A program made the translations under genes and the position numbers. A model generated the notes under the pieces. It was not told the DNA's origin. It did not search any database and saw only the letters and a list, made by a program, of their open reading frames with translations. Below, in pieces: positions 34,728 to 42,564 of a DNA stretch of 47,520 nt (the first letter of the stretch is position 1; each line of letters starts with the position of its first letter). This DNA is from Flammeovirgaceae bacterium (GTDB lineage: Bacteria; Bacteroidota; Bacteroidia; Cytophagales; Cyclobacteriaceae): positions 1 through 47,520 of the forward strand of contig JAJTHV010000047.1 of NCBI GenBank assembly GCA_021300095.1, given 5' to 3'.

Positions 34728-34805
34728 TGGGGTGGGCGACGGGACTCGAACCCGCGACCCTCAGAATCACAATCTGATGTTCTAACCAACTGAACTACGC
34801 TCACC
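34728..34805 (-). tRNA. tRNA-His (anticodon GTG)
   Basis: A cloverleaf on the minus strand has anticodon GTG, an encoded extra G at position -1 opposite discriminator C73 (the histidine identity pair), and an encoded CCA end. The T arm and D arm are normal. The acceptor stem contains an A4/C69 mismatch. Confidence 0.96.
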
Positions 34806-34850
34806 GTTTTGAGGACTGCAAATGTAGGCACCCAAATTCAAATCACAAAG

Positions 34851-36191
34851 CTAGAATCGCAGGAATTGGAGCCTTTCGCCTGTTTTGCCTTCATTAATTA
34901 GACCATTTTTATAGGCTCGGTGCCCCGAAACCCACGTGTCGGTAATTTTTGAATGGAAGGTTTCGCCTTCAAAAGGCGACCAGCCGCACTTCGCCAGAAT
35001 GTTGTTTTTCTCCACTTTCCAAGGGCTATTGGGGTCTACCAGCACCAAATCCGCAAAATATCCCTCACGAATGAAGCCGCGCCTGTCGATTTGAAAAAGA
35101 ATGGCCAGGTTGTGGCTCATTTTTTGTACTATTTTTTCCAAGCTAATTTTCCCCTGCCGATGCAACTCCAGCATAGCCACGATACTATGTTGCACGAGCG
35201 GTCCGCCCGAAGGCGCGCTGAAATATTTATTGTTTTTTTCTTCGATGGTATGCGGAGCGTGGTCTGTGGCAATCACATCAATGCGATCATCCAGCAGTGC
35301 TTTCAAAATTTCTTGTTGATCGCTGGCGGTTTTGATAGCCGGATTCCATTTTATGTTCATGCCTAAACGTGCATAGTCGGCTTCATTAAACCATAGGTGA
35401 TGAATGCAGGCTTCAGATGTGATTTTTTTCTTTTCGAGCGGAATGGTGTTATCGAATAGGAAAGTTTCTTTTGCTGTGGAGATATGCAGAATATGTAAAC
35501 GAGTGCCGTGCTTTTTAGCAAGACCCGCAGCAAACGAAGAAGATTTGTAACATGCTTCTTCACTGCGGATGATTGGGTGGTAGGTCACCGGACAATCTTC
35601 GCCATACTTTTCTTTGAAGTCGGCCAGATTTTTAAGAATCGTGGCTTCATCCTCACAATGCGTTGCAATTAATCCGGAAAACTGTGAAAATATTTTTTCG
35701 AGCGTTGTCGGATTATCAACCAGCAGATTGCCGGTGGAGGACCCCATAAAAATTTTTAGTCCGCAAACATTCTTCAAGTCTGTCTTTAGTACTTCCTCCA
35801 GATTTTCATTGGAGGTTCCCATGAAGAAAGAATAGTTTGCCAATGAAGATTGTGAAGCGATCTCATATTTATCGGCCAACAACTTTTGTGTAAATGCGGG
35901 AGGATTGGTATTGGGCATCTCCATAAAACTGGTAATGCCACCCGCCACAGCTGCACGTGACTCCGTATAGATGGTGCCCTTGTGCGTAAGCCCCGGCTCA
36001 CGAAAGTGAACCTGATCATCGATCGCACCAGGCATCAACCATTTGCCGGAAGCATCAATTACTTCATCATTTGGTTCGGCAGAAATTTTTTTATCGATCT
36101 TTTCAATAAAAGACCCTTTGATTCGCACATCGCCAACGAAGACCTTGCCTTCGTTTACTATTTTTGCGTTCGTTATGAGTGTAGCTTTCAT
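34851..36191 (-). CDS. pyrC: Dihydroorotase
   Basis: This 446-residue enzyme closes carbamoyl aspartate to dihydroorotate in pyrimidine synthesis. The metal-site region is GAIDDQVHFREPGLTHKG near residues 56-73. Conserved IATHCEDE and LHILHIST carry metal-binding His, and VIATDHAPH near 305-313 holds the catalytic Asp. In most dihydroorotases the first motif is HxHFREPG; here the first His is replaced by Gln (QVHFREPG). The same change occurs in the Bacteroidota enzymes I know, so it is likely a lineage trait. It is divergent from the helicase gene with 38 bases between starts. Confidence 0.95.
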   Translation of the reverse strand: MKATLITNAKIVNEGKVFVGDVRIKGSFIEKIDKKISAEPNDEVIDASGKWLMPGAIDDQVHFREPGLTHKGTIYTESRAAVAGGITSFMEMPNTNPPAFTQKLLADKYEIASQSSLANYSFFMGTSNENLEEVLKTDLKNVCGLKIFMGSSTGNLLVDNPTTLEKIFSQFSGLIATHCEDEATILKNLADFKEKYGEDCPVTYHPIIRSEEACYKSSSFAAGLAKKHGTRLHILHISTAKETFLFDNTIPLEKKKITSEACIHHLWFNEADYARLGMNIKWNPAIKTASDQQEILKALLDDRIDVIATDHAPHTIEEKNNKYFSAPSGGPLVQHSIVAMLELHRQGKISLEKIVQKMSHNLAILFQIDRRGFIREGYFADLVLVDPNSPWKVEKNNILAKCGWSPFEGETFHSKITDTWVSGHRAYKNGLINEGKTGERLQFLRF

Positions 36192-36198
36192 TACCTTG

Positions 36199-36230
36199 TA
36201 AAGATACGATCAGACTGAACCCACTGCAAA
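36199..36230 (-). promoter_or_regulatory. Promoter of the dihydroorotase gene
   Basis: On the minus strand TTTG (36227-36230), a 20-base spacer and TATCTTTA (36199-36206) nearly match the Bacteroidota consensus. The transcript would begin only a few bases before the ATG, close to leaderless. The -33 element touches the start codon of the divergent helicase gene. Confidence 0.5.
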
Positions 36231-37471
36231 TGACATGGAATGACTTTAAGTTGAATAAGCAATTGCTGGATGCGGTGGCTGATGCAGGATTTGAAATACC
36301 CACCGAAATTCAGGAAAAGTGCATTCCATTGATTTTAGGTGGCCAGCAAGTAATTGGTATAGCGCAAACAGGAACCGGTAAGACGGCCGCCTATTTATTG
36401 CCTGTACTGATGAAGGTAAAATTTGCGCAAGGCACTGATCCCCGCGTACTTATCTTGGTGCCCACCAAAGAATTGGTGGTGCAAGTGGCTGCGCAAGTTG
36501 CCGCATTAACCAAATACACCGACTTGCGTACCGGTCACATCTACGGGGGAGTCGGCCCCAAAACCCAAATCGAAAATATTCAAAAGGGGTTGGATATTTT
36601 GGTCGCAACGCCAGGCCGCTTTTTGGAAATCTATCAGCGCAATGAAATTGTCACCAAGCAAATTAAAACGTTGGTACTCGATGAAGCAGACCGCATGATG
36701 GACATGGGTTTTATGCCGCAGCTCCGAAAAATTTTTGAAGTAATACCCAACAAGCGACAGAACTTACTTTTCTCGGCCACTTTTCCTCAACGTGTTGAAC
36801 GGCTCTCACAAGAATTTTTAGAGTTTCCTGTTCGGATTGAAATTACGCCACCTGCTACCGTTTCCATTCAGGTCGAACAGGAATTGTATTTTGTACCCAA
36901 CAGCCGCACGAAAATTAATTTTTTAGAACATCTGTTATTAGATCATGCAGTTTTTAACCGCGTGATGATTTTTACACGCACGAAGGAAGCAGCCAATCAG
37001 ATTTTTAAATTTTTAGATCGCAAAGGATACGGTCCTGTGAAGGTAATTCATTCGAACAAAGGCCAGAATAGTCGTATCAACGCGGTGAACGAATTCAAAG
37101 AAGGCGAGCTTCGCATTTTAGTTTCTACCGATGTAGCTTCGCGCGGCATTGATGTCACCAATGTGTCGCATGTAATCAATTTCGATGTGCCCATTGTGTA
37201 TGAGGACTATGTGCATCGTACGGGCCGCACGGGCAGAGCCTTACAGGTAGGCATGGCGATTACACTCGTGACGGAAGCAGAAAAATATCATATTGATAAA
37301 ATTCAAAAGATTATTCGTGAGAAAATTCCGGTGCGCATGATGCCACCGCATATTGAACTTGCCGATACTCCTTACGAAGAAGCGCAAGACATGGCACGTG
37401 AAATTGATCGGCAAAAAAGATATGAAGACCCTGAGTTCAAAGGGGCCTTTCATGAAAAGAAAGGATCGTAG
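36230..37471 (+). CDS. DEAD-box RNA helicase (RhlE-like)
   Basis: This 413-residue ATP-dependent RNA helicase probably takes part in ribosome assembly or RNA turnover. All helicase motifs are present: Q motif with PTEIQEKCIP, motif I AQTGTGKT near residues 44-51, motif II DEAD within LVLDEADRMMDMGF, motif III SAT, STDVASRGID, and motif VI HRTGRTGR. There is only a short C-terminal extension after the helicase core, unlike RhlE forms with long basic tails. It is convergent with the receiver-protein gene, with eight bases between them. Confidence 0.95.
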   Translation: MTWNDFKLNKQLLDAVADAGFEIPTEIQEKCIPLILGGQQVIGIAQTGTGKTAAYLLPVLMKVKFAQGTDPRVLILVPTKELVVQVAAQVAALTKYTDLRTGHIYGGVGPKTQIENIQKGLDILVATPGRFLEIYQRNEIVTKQIKTLVLDEADRMMDMGFMPQLRKIFEVIPNKRQNLLFSATFPQRVERLSQEFLEFPVRIEITPPATVSIQVEQELYFVPNSRTKINFLEHLLLDHAVFNRVMIFTRTKEAANQIFKFLDRKGYGPVKVIHSNKGQNSRINAVNEFKEGELRILVSTDVASRGIDVTNVSHVINFDVPIVYEDYVHRTGRTGRALQVGMAITLVTEAEKYHIDKIQKIIREKIPVRMMPPHIELADTPYEEAQDMAREIDRQKRYEDPEFKGAFHEKKGS

Positions 37472-37479
37472 TACTTTTA

Positions 37480-37938
37480 TCAGCTCAGCAAAAAGAATAA
37501 AGCAGCGCCTCCAGCAATCACTAAAGCGGTGATCACTCCAATCGTACGCATCATTTTTTGACGCCTGACTTTTTTAAGATAGTCGGGAATGTTGTCGATG
37601 GCTGTGCGCAAACGAACGAGTGCTGATCCGTTTTTCTCGATGTAGTCAAAAGCACCCATTTTAAGCGCTTTCGTGGCAGTGTACACATCGTTATCTGCAG
37701 AAAGAAAAACAATAGGTGTTTCGCCCGCTTTTTCTTTCAGATCTTTGATGTAGTCAATACCTAACTCATTTCCACCCAAGTGCTGATCCAATAAGATTAA
37801 GTGAGGATGCTCGCCCAATTGATTTAAACACTCTTTAGCAGTTAAAAAGGATTTTACTTCAAAGCCAAGTTGATTTAAGTGAGCGCTGATAATTTTTTGG
37901 TAACTCACATTGTCGTCAATTACATAAGCAGTTTTCAT
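37480..37938 (-). CDS. Receiver-domain protein with a C-terminal membrane helix
   Basis: The first 120 residues are a response-regulator receiver: acidic pair D8-D9 (YVIDDN), phospho-acceptor D51 (LILLDQHLGG), switch residue S80 (VFLSAD) and K102 (YIEKN). There is no DNA-binding or enzymatic output domain. A basic stretch (KKVRRQKMMR) leads into one hydrophobic helix (IGVITALVIAGGAALFFLLS) at the very end, so the receiver is probably tethered to the inner membrane facing the cytoplasm. It follows an Hpt gene on the same strand, 37 bases away. Together they could pass phosphate from an unseen histidine kinase. Confidence 0.85.
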   Translation of the reverse strand: MKTAYVIDDNVSYQKIISAHLNQLGFEVKSFLTAKECLNQLGEHPHLILLDQHLGGNELGIDYIKDLKEKAGETPIVFLSADNDVYTATKALKMGAFDYIEKNGSALVRLRTAIDNIPDYLKKVRRQKMMRTIGVITALVIAGGAALFFLLS

Positions 37939-37975
37939 AGTTCATTTATTTTATAGTGGGTTGAATTGTCTCATT

Positions 37976-38377
37976 TTAAGACTGAAGTTCCGTTTTTGAG
38001 AATAACCTCAGATCTTTTTCCAACAGCTTCAGTTGATCCAGCATTGTGTTTAAACTGATCACTTGATCAGTAGTAATCGGTTGGCTGATTGTTTTCAAGG
38101 AGATGATTTGTTGGTGCAGAGAGGCGCATCCCAAAAGACCAACCATTCCTTTTAAATCATGAATTTCACTTCGTAATGATGCGATTTCGCACCGTTTTAT
38201 GAAGTTTTGAATGTTTCTGATTCGTGTTGGTATTTCGTTTAAAACGATAGCCAAGATCTCTTTGCCTAACCCCAAATCATCTCCGATGGTAGCATAAAAT
38301 TCTTGCCTGCTAAAGATCGCATAGGGTGGATGTATGGATGCATTCATGGGGATTTGTTGCATTTGGTTTCCCACCAT
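37976..38377 (-). CDS. Hpt-domain phosphotransfer protein
   Basis: Hpt domains are four-helix bundles that carry phosphate on a histidine between receivers. Here the site is H73 in RSEIHDLKGMVGLLGC, which fits the HxLKG signature. The 133 residues contain one Hpt domain preceded by about 25 residues (MQQIPMNASIHPPYAIFSRQ) of no clear type. There is no kinase or membrane segment. It lies directly upstream of the membrane-anchored receiver gene and is divergent from the polysaccharide cluster. Confidence 0.8.
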   Translation of the reverse strand: MVGNQMQQIPMNASIHPPYAIFSRQEFYATIGDDLGLGKEILAIVLNEIPTRIRNIQNFIKRCEIASLRSEIHDLKGMVGLLGCASLHQQIISLKTISQPITTDQVISLNTMLDQLKLLEKDLRLFSKTELQS

Positions 38378-38470
38378 CTTGCAAGTGTTGTACCACTATT
38401 TCGGGTTGAGTACTGGTGAAAGGCTTTGTCTTAAACTTTACGCCATTGATCTAATTTCAAACAGCTTTAA

Positions 38471-38487
38471 TCGAATAGAAAATTCGA
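38471..38487. repeat. Inverted repeat upstream of the polysaccharide cluster
   Basis: TCGAAT and ATTCGA are separated by five bases, a perfect six-base inverted repeat. It sits 16 bases before the -7 element of the sugar transferase gene, about where the -33 element should be, so it could be an operator. A chance palindrome is also possible. Confidence 0.35.
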
Positions 38488-38503
38488 TCCCTATCTGGTC
38501 ATC

Positions 38504-38511
38504 TACTTTTG
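38504..38511 (+). promoter_or_regulatory. Promoter -7 element for the polysaccharide cluster
   Basis: TACTTTTG matches TAnnTTTG exactly, 74 bases before the sugar transferase ATG. The -33 position holds ATTCG and not TTTG, within the inverted repeat, so an activator may be needed. Confidence 0.45.
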
Positions 38512-38585
38512 AACCATAAAAGGCAGCGGAAGCCGCCAGCAATGGTAAATAAGACAAAATAATTCCTCACGAAAAAGAATAATAA

Positions 38586-39311
38586 ATGAAAAGAGCATTT
38601 GACATTCTCGCCTCATCAACCGCTTTGTTGATTTTGGCACCGGTACTGGTATTGATTGCCATTATGGTTAAGCTCGAATCTCCGGGTCCTGTATTTTATT
38701 CTTCGTATCGAGCAGGTATGAGCTATGATCGATTTAAGCTGATAAAGTTTAGAACGATGAGTGCCAACGCGGATTCGAAACTGAAAGACCTGGCGCATCT
38801 CAATCAGTATGAATCAGCACACGCCACCAGTGATGTGTGTGAACAGTGCAGCTATCTGCCGGTAGCCGCTTGCACTTTAATAGTCATGCCGAACGGATCC
38901 TATTCATGCGAGCGCTGGGAATCAGCAAAAGCAAAATCAAAAGCCGCTTTTTTCAAATTCAAAGATGATCCGCGAATCACGCCATTCGGAAAATTTTTAC
39001 GCAACACCAGTCTGGATGAATTGCCACAATTGATCAATGTATTGCGAGGCGATATGTCGCTGGTTGGCAATCGGCCATTGCCCCTCTACGAAGCTGAGAA
39101 GTTAACGGCAGACGTGAGCGCTCAACGATTTTTAGGCCCTGCGGGAATCACCGGTTTGTGGCAGGTAACCAAACGCGGCAGAGGCGGTGCGATGTCGGAG
39201 GAGGAAAGAATTCAATTGGACAATCACTATGCGCAGAATTATTCTTTTCTAGGAGACATTCAACTCGTGCTGCGCACCATCCCGGCTTTATTTCAAAAAG
39301 AAAATGTATAA
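38586..39311 (+). CDS. Polyprenyl-phosphate sugar-1-phosphate transferase (initiating transferase)
   Basis: This enzyme links the first sugar phosphate to undecaprenyl phosphate and so starts polysaccharide assembly. The 241 residues have one N-terminal membrane helix (ALLILAPVLVLIAIMVKLES) and the conserved YDRFKLIKFRTMS near residues 47-59. TSLDELPQLINVLRGDMSLVG near 143-163 and GITGLWQV near 193-200 are further family motifs. Between the second and third blocks is an insertion with four Cys (DVCEQCSY, then AACTL and SCERW), which could bind a metal. It is the first gene of the cluster and is followed by ugd. Confidence 0.95.
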   Translation: MKRAFDILASSTALLILAPVLVLIAIMVKLESPGPVFYSSYRAGMSYDRFKLIKFRTMSANADSKLKDLAHLNQYESAHATSDVCEQCSYLPVAACTLIVMPNGSYSCERWESAKAKSKAAFFKFKDDPRITPFGKFLRNTSLDELPQLINVLRGDMSLVGNRPLPLYEAEKLTADVSAQRFLGPAGITGLWQVTKRGRGGAMSEEERIQLDNHYAQNYSFLGDIQLVLRTIPALFQKENV

Positions 39312-39335
39312 CAACTAAAATCAAACAAAGAAAAT

Positions 39336-40691
39336 ATGAATCTATCATTTATTGGAACAGGATATGTAGGCTTAGTAAGTGCTACTTGCTTTGCAGAAAT
39401 GGGTAATCAGGTTTATTGTGTAGACGTGGACGCTGAGAAAGTAGTGCGTTTGCAAAGTGGTCGATTAACAATTTACGAGCCCGGACTGGAGCAATTGTTT
39501 GATCGCAATGTGCGCGATGGCAGAATGCAATTCACAACACACCTACACATGGCGGCAATGCATGCCGATGTTATTTTCTTAACACTGCCCACACCACCAC
39601 AAGAAGATGGATCAGCTGACCTTTCGTATGTGCTGTCGGTTTGTGAACAACTTGTGCCTGTGTTAAAGCAGCAGTATAAAATTTTGGTTACTAAAAGCAC
39701 TGTACCGGTTGGCACAGCAGATAAGATCACACGACTGTTGGAGAATGCCGGATTGCATGCTGGTAAACAATTTGACGTGGTATCTAATCCGGAATTTTTA
39801 CGAGAAGGTTCGGCTGTCGTTGATTTTATGAAACCGGAGCGTGTGGTGATTGGAACTACAAGCTCGCGCGCTGAAGAAATGATGAGAACACTCTACGAAC
39901 CATTTGTGCGCAATGGCAATCCGATTTTAGCAATGGATGCCCGTTCTTCTGAGCTAGTGAAGTATGCAGCGAATGGATTTTTAGCCATGAAGATCAGCTT
40001 CATGAATGAGATTGCCAACTTGTGCGAACGTAGTGGTGCGAATATAGAAAAAATCAGAAAAGGCATTGGATCAGATAGTCGCATTGGTCATCAATTTCTA
40101 TATGCAGGATTAGGCTATGGCGGAAGTTGCTTCCCGAAAGATGTGCAAGCTCTTTCTTTCACCAGTCACGAATTCGATTATTCATTTGAGATTTTAGATG
40201 CTGTGATGAATGTAAACAAACGTCAGCGCAAGCAAATGATTGACCGAATGGAAGCGCAGATGGGATCGCTGCAAGGAAAAAAGATTGGCTGCTGGGGATT
40301 GGCGTTTAAACCAAACACCGATGATATCCGCGAGGCACCTGCTCTTTGGTTGATTGATGAACTCACGAAGCGCGGAGCAAGTGTGATTGCCTACGACCCT
40401 GCTGCTATGGAAAATACCCAGCGAGTTTTACCCAACATTCAATATGCGAATGACCTCTACGAAGCTACTCACAATTGCCACGCATTGCTGATTTGTACCG
40501 AGTGGAACGAGTTCAGAAATCCAGACTTTGAAAAACTGAAGTATGAGTTGTTAAATCCGCTGGTATTCGATGGCCGAAATTTATTCGATCAGGCTAAGAT
40601 GGCTTCTCTCGGATTTGTTTATCACAGCATTGGTCGCGCCACATTGCCGGCCGAACCTTCTTATGAATTGCAACTCAAATTGGCGGTATAA
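39336..40691 (+). CDS. ugd: UDP-glucose 6-dehydrogenase
   Basis: Ugd oxidises UDP-glucose to UDP-glucuronate with two NAD, supplying an acidic sugar for the polysaccharide. The NAD site FIGTGYVGLVSA is at residues 5-16. TKSTVPVGT is near 119-127, NPEFLREGSA near 151-160, and the catalytic Cys is C265 in GYGGSCFPKDV. GLAFKPNTDDIREAPA near 318-333 is the UDP-binding domain. The length of 451 residues is normal. A relative using UDP-ManNAc is less likely given the motif set. Confidence 0.95.
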   Translation: MNLSFIGTGYVGLVSATCFAEMGNQVYCVDVDAEKVVRLQSGRLTIYEPGLEQLFDRNVRDGRMQFTTHLHMAAMHADVIFLTLPTPPQEDGSADLSYVLSVCEQLVPVLKQQYKILVTKSTVPVGTADKITRLLENAGLHAGKQFDVVSNPEFLREGSAVVDFMKPERVVIGTTSSRAEEMMRTLYEPFVRNGNPILAMDARSSELVKYAANGFLAMKISFMNEIANLCERSGANIEKIRKGIGSDSRIGHQFLYAGLGYGGSCFPKDVQALSFTSHEFDYSFEILDAVMNVNKRQRKQMIDRMEAQMGSLQGKKIGCWGLAFKPNTDDIREAPALWLIDELTKRGASVIAYDPAAMENTQRVLPNIQYANDLYEATHNCHALLICTEWNEFRNPDFEKLKYELLNPLVFDGRNLFDQAKMASLGFVYHSIGRATLPAEPSYELQLKLAV

Positions 40692-40711
40692 ATCAATCAA
40701 CCCATCAGATT

Positions 40712-41629
40712 ATGGAATCAGTTTCAATCATCACCTTGAATTATAACACCACACACCATACGATTGCCTTGTTAAAAAGCATTGAGCGAGTGTATGGTAA
40801 GGCGCTTCAGGTCATTGTAGTAGACAATGGCTCTGCTGAAAACCCGGAGGAAATATTGACCAAACAATTTCCGTGGATCGACTTCATCCGCAGTGAACGT
40901 AACCTCGGATTTGCCGGTGGCAACAACCTGGCTATGTGTGTTGCGCAAGGAGAATATTTGTTTTTTATTAATAATGATACTGAGTTTGGCAGCGACATTT
41001 TATGGCGTATGGTTGACCTTCTCAGCCAGTTTCAATGTGTTGGTATGCTGTGTCCCACCATTCACTATCACGATCAGCCTGAGAAAATTCAGTATGCTGG
41101 ATTTACGGCACTGGACAAAATTACCGGCAGAAACAATTGTCTGACGAAAGCAGAGCCCGGTCCGGCCGGAATGTCGCTTACACATTATGCACATGGGGCG
41201 GCCATGTTGGTTCCTCGCAGAGTGATAGACCAAATTGGTCAGATGCCGGAGAATTATTTTCTGTATTACGAAGAACTCGATTGGAGCGAACGAATTCGCA
41301 GAGCCGGATACAAAATAGCTGTAGACACACAATCTGCATTTTATCATAAAGAATCTCAGTCAGTGGAAACGTTAAGTGATTTGAAGAGCTACCTGCTGAC
41401 GCGCAATCGGATTTTGTTTATGCGTAAGTATTCAAGTCGCGCGCACCTAATTCTTTTCTGGATTTTCTTCTTAGGTGTGGCAACTCCAAAGCATCTGTTG
41501 AAAAATTTGGCAGAGTTAAGAATCAAAAATAGCTGGGCCTTTTTGCAGGCTGTCGGTTGGAATTTCTTCAACTCTGTTCATTCCACTTCGATTGGTTACA
41601 AGTTTAACTACCTCCGTCATGATGCATAA
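40712..41629 (+). CDS. Family 2 glycosyltransferase
   Basis: This 305-residue GT-A enzyme resembles rhamnosyl- and galactofuranosyl-transferases of capsule clusters. It opens VSIITLNYNTTHHTIALLKS. It has VVDNGSAE near residues 33-40, FAGGNNLAM near 67-75, the metal-binding NNDTEFG near 87-93 and YEELDWSERIRRAGY near 190-204. A hydrophobic segment near 245-260 may rest on the membrane. The donor and acceptor sugars are unknown. It overlaps the next gene. Confidence 0.9.
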   Translation: MESVSIITLNYNTTHHTIALLKSIERVYGKALQVIVVDNGSAENPEEILTKQFPWIDFIRSERNLGFAGGNNLAMCVAQGEYLFFINNDTEFGSDILWRMVDLLSQFQCVGMLCPTIHYHDQPEKIQYAGFTALDKITGRNNCLTKAEPGPAGMSLTHYAHGAAMLVPRRVIDQIGQMPENYFLYYEELDWSERIRRAGYKIAVDTQSAFYHKESQSVETLSDLKSYLLTRNRILFMRKYSSRAHLILFWIFFLGVATPKHLLKNLAELRIKNSWAFLQAVGWNFFNSVHSTSIGYKFNYLRHDA

Positions 41630-42545
41630 TCGTTTTCAAGTTCCCGGCTGGGTAAGTCAGCATGATTTTGCTCAGACACATTTTTCGCTGATGCAATTAG
41701 AAGAACTGGCGCATTTGCGAAAGCAACTCATGCGATTTCAATCTGCAGAGCCGATTGTCTCGATCGTCATTCCGGTATGGAATGAAGAGAAAAATATTGT
41801 GCGCACACTTTCTTCTTTTGCAAACATGCATGTGCCTTATGATTGTGAATTAATTATAGTAAATAACAACAGCACCGACCGCACTGCGGAAATTCTGGAT
41901 TTGTTGGGAGTGAAAGTAATTCATGAAAAGCGACAAGGCATTGCACATGCGCGCCTCACGGGACTACGCGCATCCAAAGGAGTTTATCAATTGTGTGGAG
42001 ATGGCGATTCGTTGTATCCACCTGATTGGATTTCTGAAATGGTTAACCCATTGATCAAGAATCCTTCTATCACTTGTGTATACGGAAATTACAGCTTTAC
42101 ACCCGCAGCTCATTTATCGCGATGGCAATTGGGTTTGTATGAGTTAGTGGCTGAATGTTTGTTTGAATGCCGGAGATGGCGCAGAGAATTTTTGAATGTG
42201 CGTGGAGCCAATTTTGGATTCCGTGTGTCGGAGGGTTTGGCAGTGAGAGGTTTTGAAATGCCGGTCACACGAGTTTATGATAATGAAGAAGGTGCCAGCA
42301 CATTTGTTGTATTTGGTGAAGATGGTCGCATGGGAAGAAAGCTGGGCGAGATTGGAAAGATAAAATTAGTACGCAGCTACCGAGCAAGAATCTGGACAAG
42401 CTCTCGCAGGTTATTGAAAGATGGCACGTTGGCGCAAGCGTTCAAGAATCGATTCGTGAAAGAAACTGCTCGTCTGCTCGAATATGCTTTTGGATCGCGG
42501 CAATTGACTTTCACCACTGATCAACTTCAGGCTGAAAAAAAATAG
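41619..42545 (+). CDS. Family 2 glycosyltransferase
   Basis: The open frame begins at 41592, but the two adjacent ATGs at 41619 and 41622 are better starts and overlap the previous gene by about ten bases. The GT2 core starts after about 45 residues with IVSIVIPVWNEEKNIV. It includes IIVNNNSTDRT, then GIAHARLTGLRASKG, LCGDGDSLYPPDW with the metal-binding DxD, and NVRGANFGFRV. No membrane helices are evident. It adds a sugar of unknown identity to the growing repeat unit. Confidence 0.9.
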   Translation: MMHNRFQVPGWVSQHDFAQTHFSLMQLEELAHLRKQLMRFQSAEPIVSIVIPVWNEEKNIVRTLSSFANMHVPYDCELIIVNNNSTDRTAEILDLLGVKVIHEKRQGIAHARLTGLRASKGVYQLCGDGDSLYPPDWISEMVNPLIKNPSITCVYGNYSFTPAAHLSRWQLGLYELVAECLFECRRWRREFLNVRGANFGFRVSEGLAVRGFEMPVTRVYDNEEGASTFVVFGEDGRMGRKLGEIGKIKLVRSYRARIWTSSRRLLKDGTLAQAFKNRFVKETARLLEYAFGSRQLTFTTDQLQAEKK

Positions 42546-42564
42546 TCTCAACCCGAACTTACTT

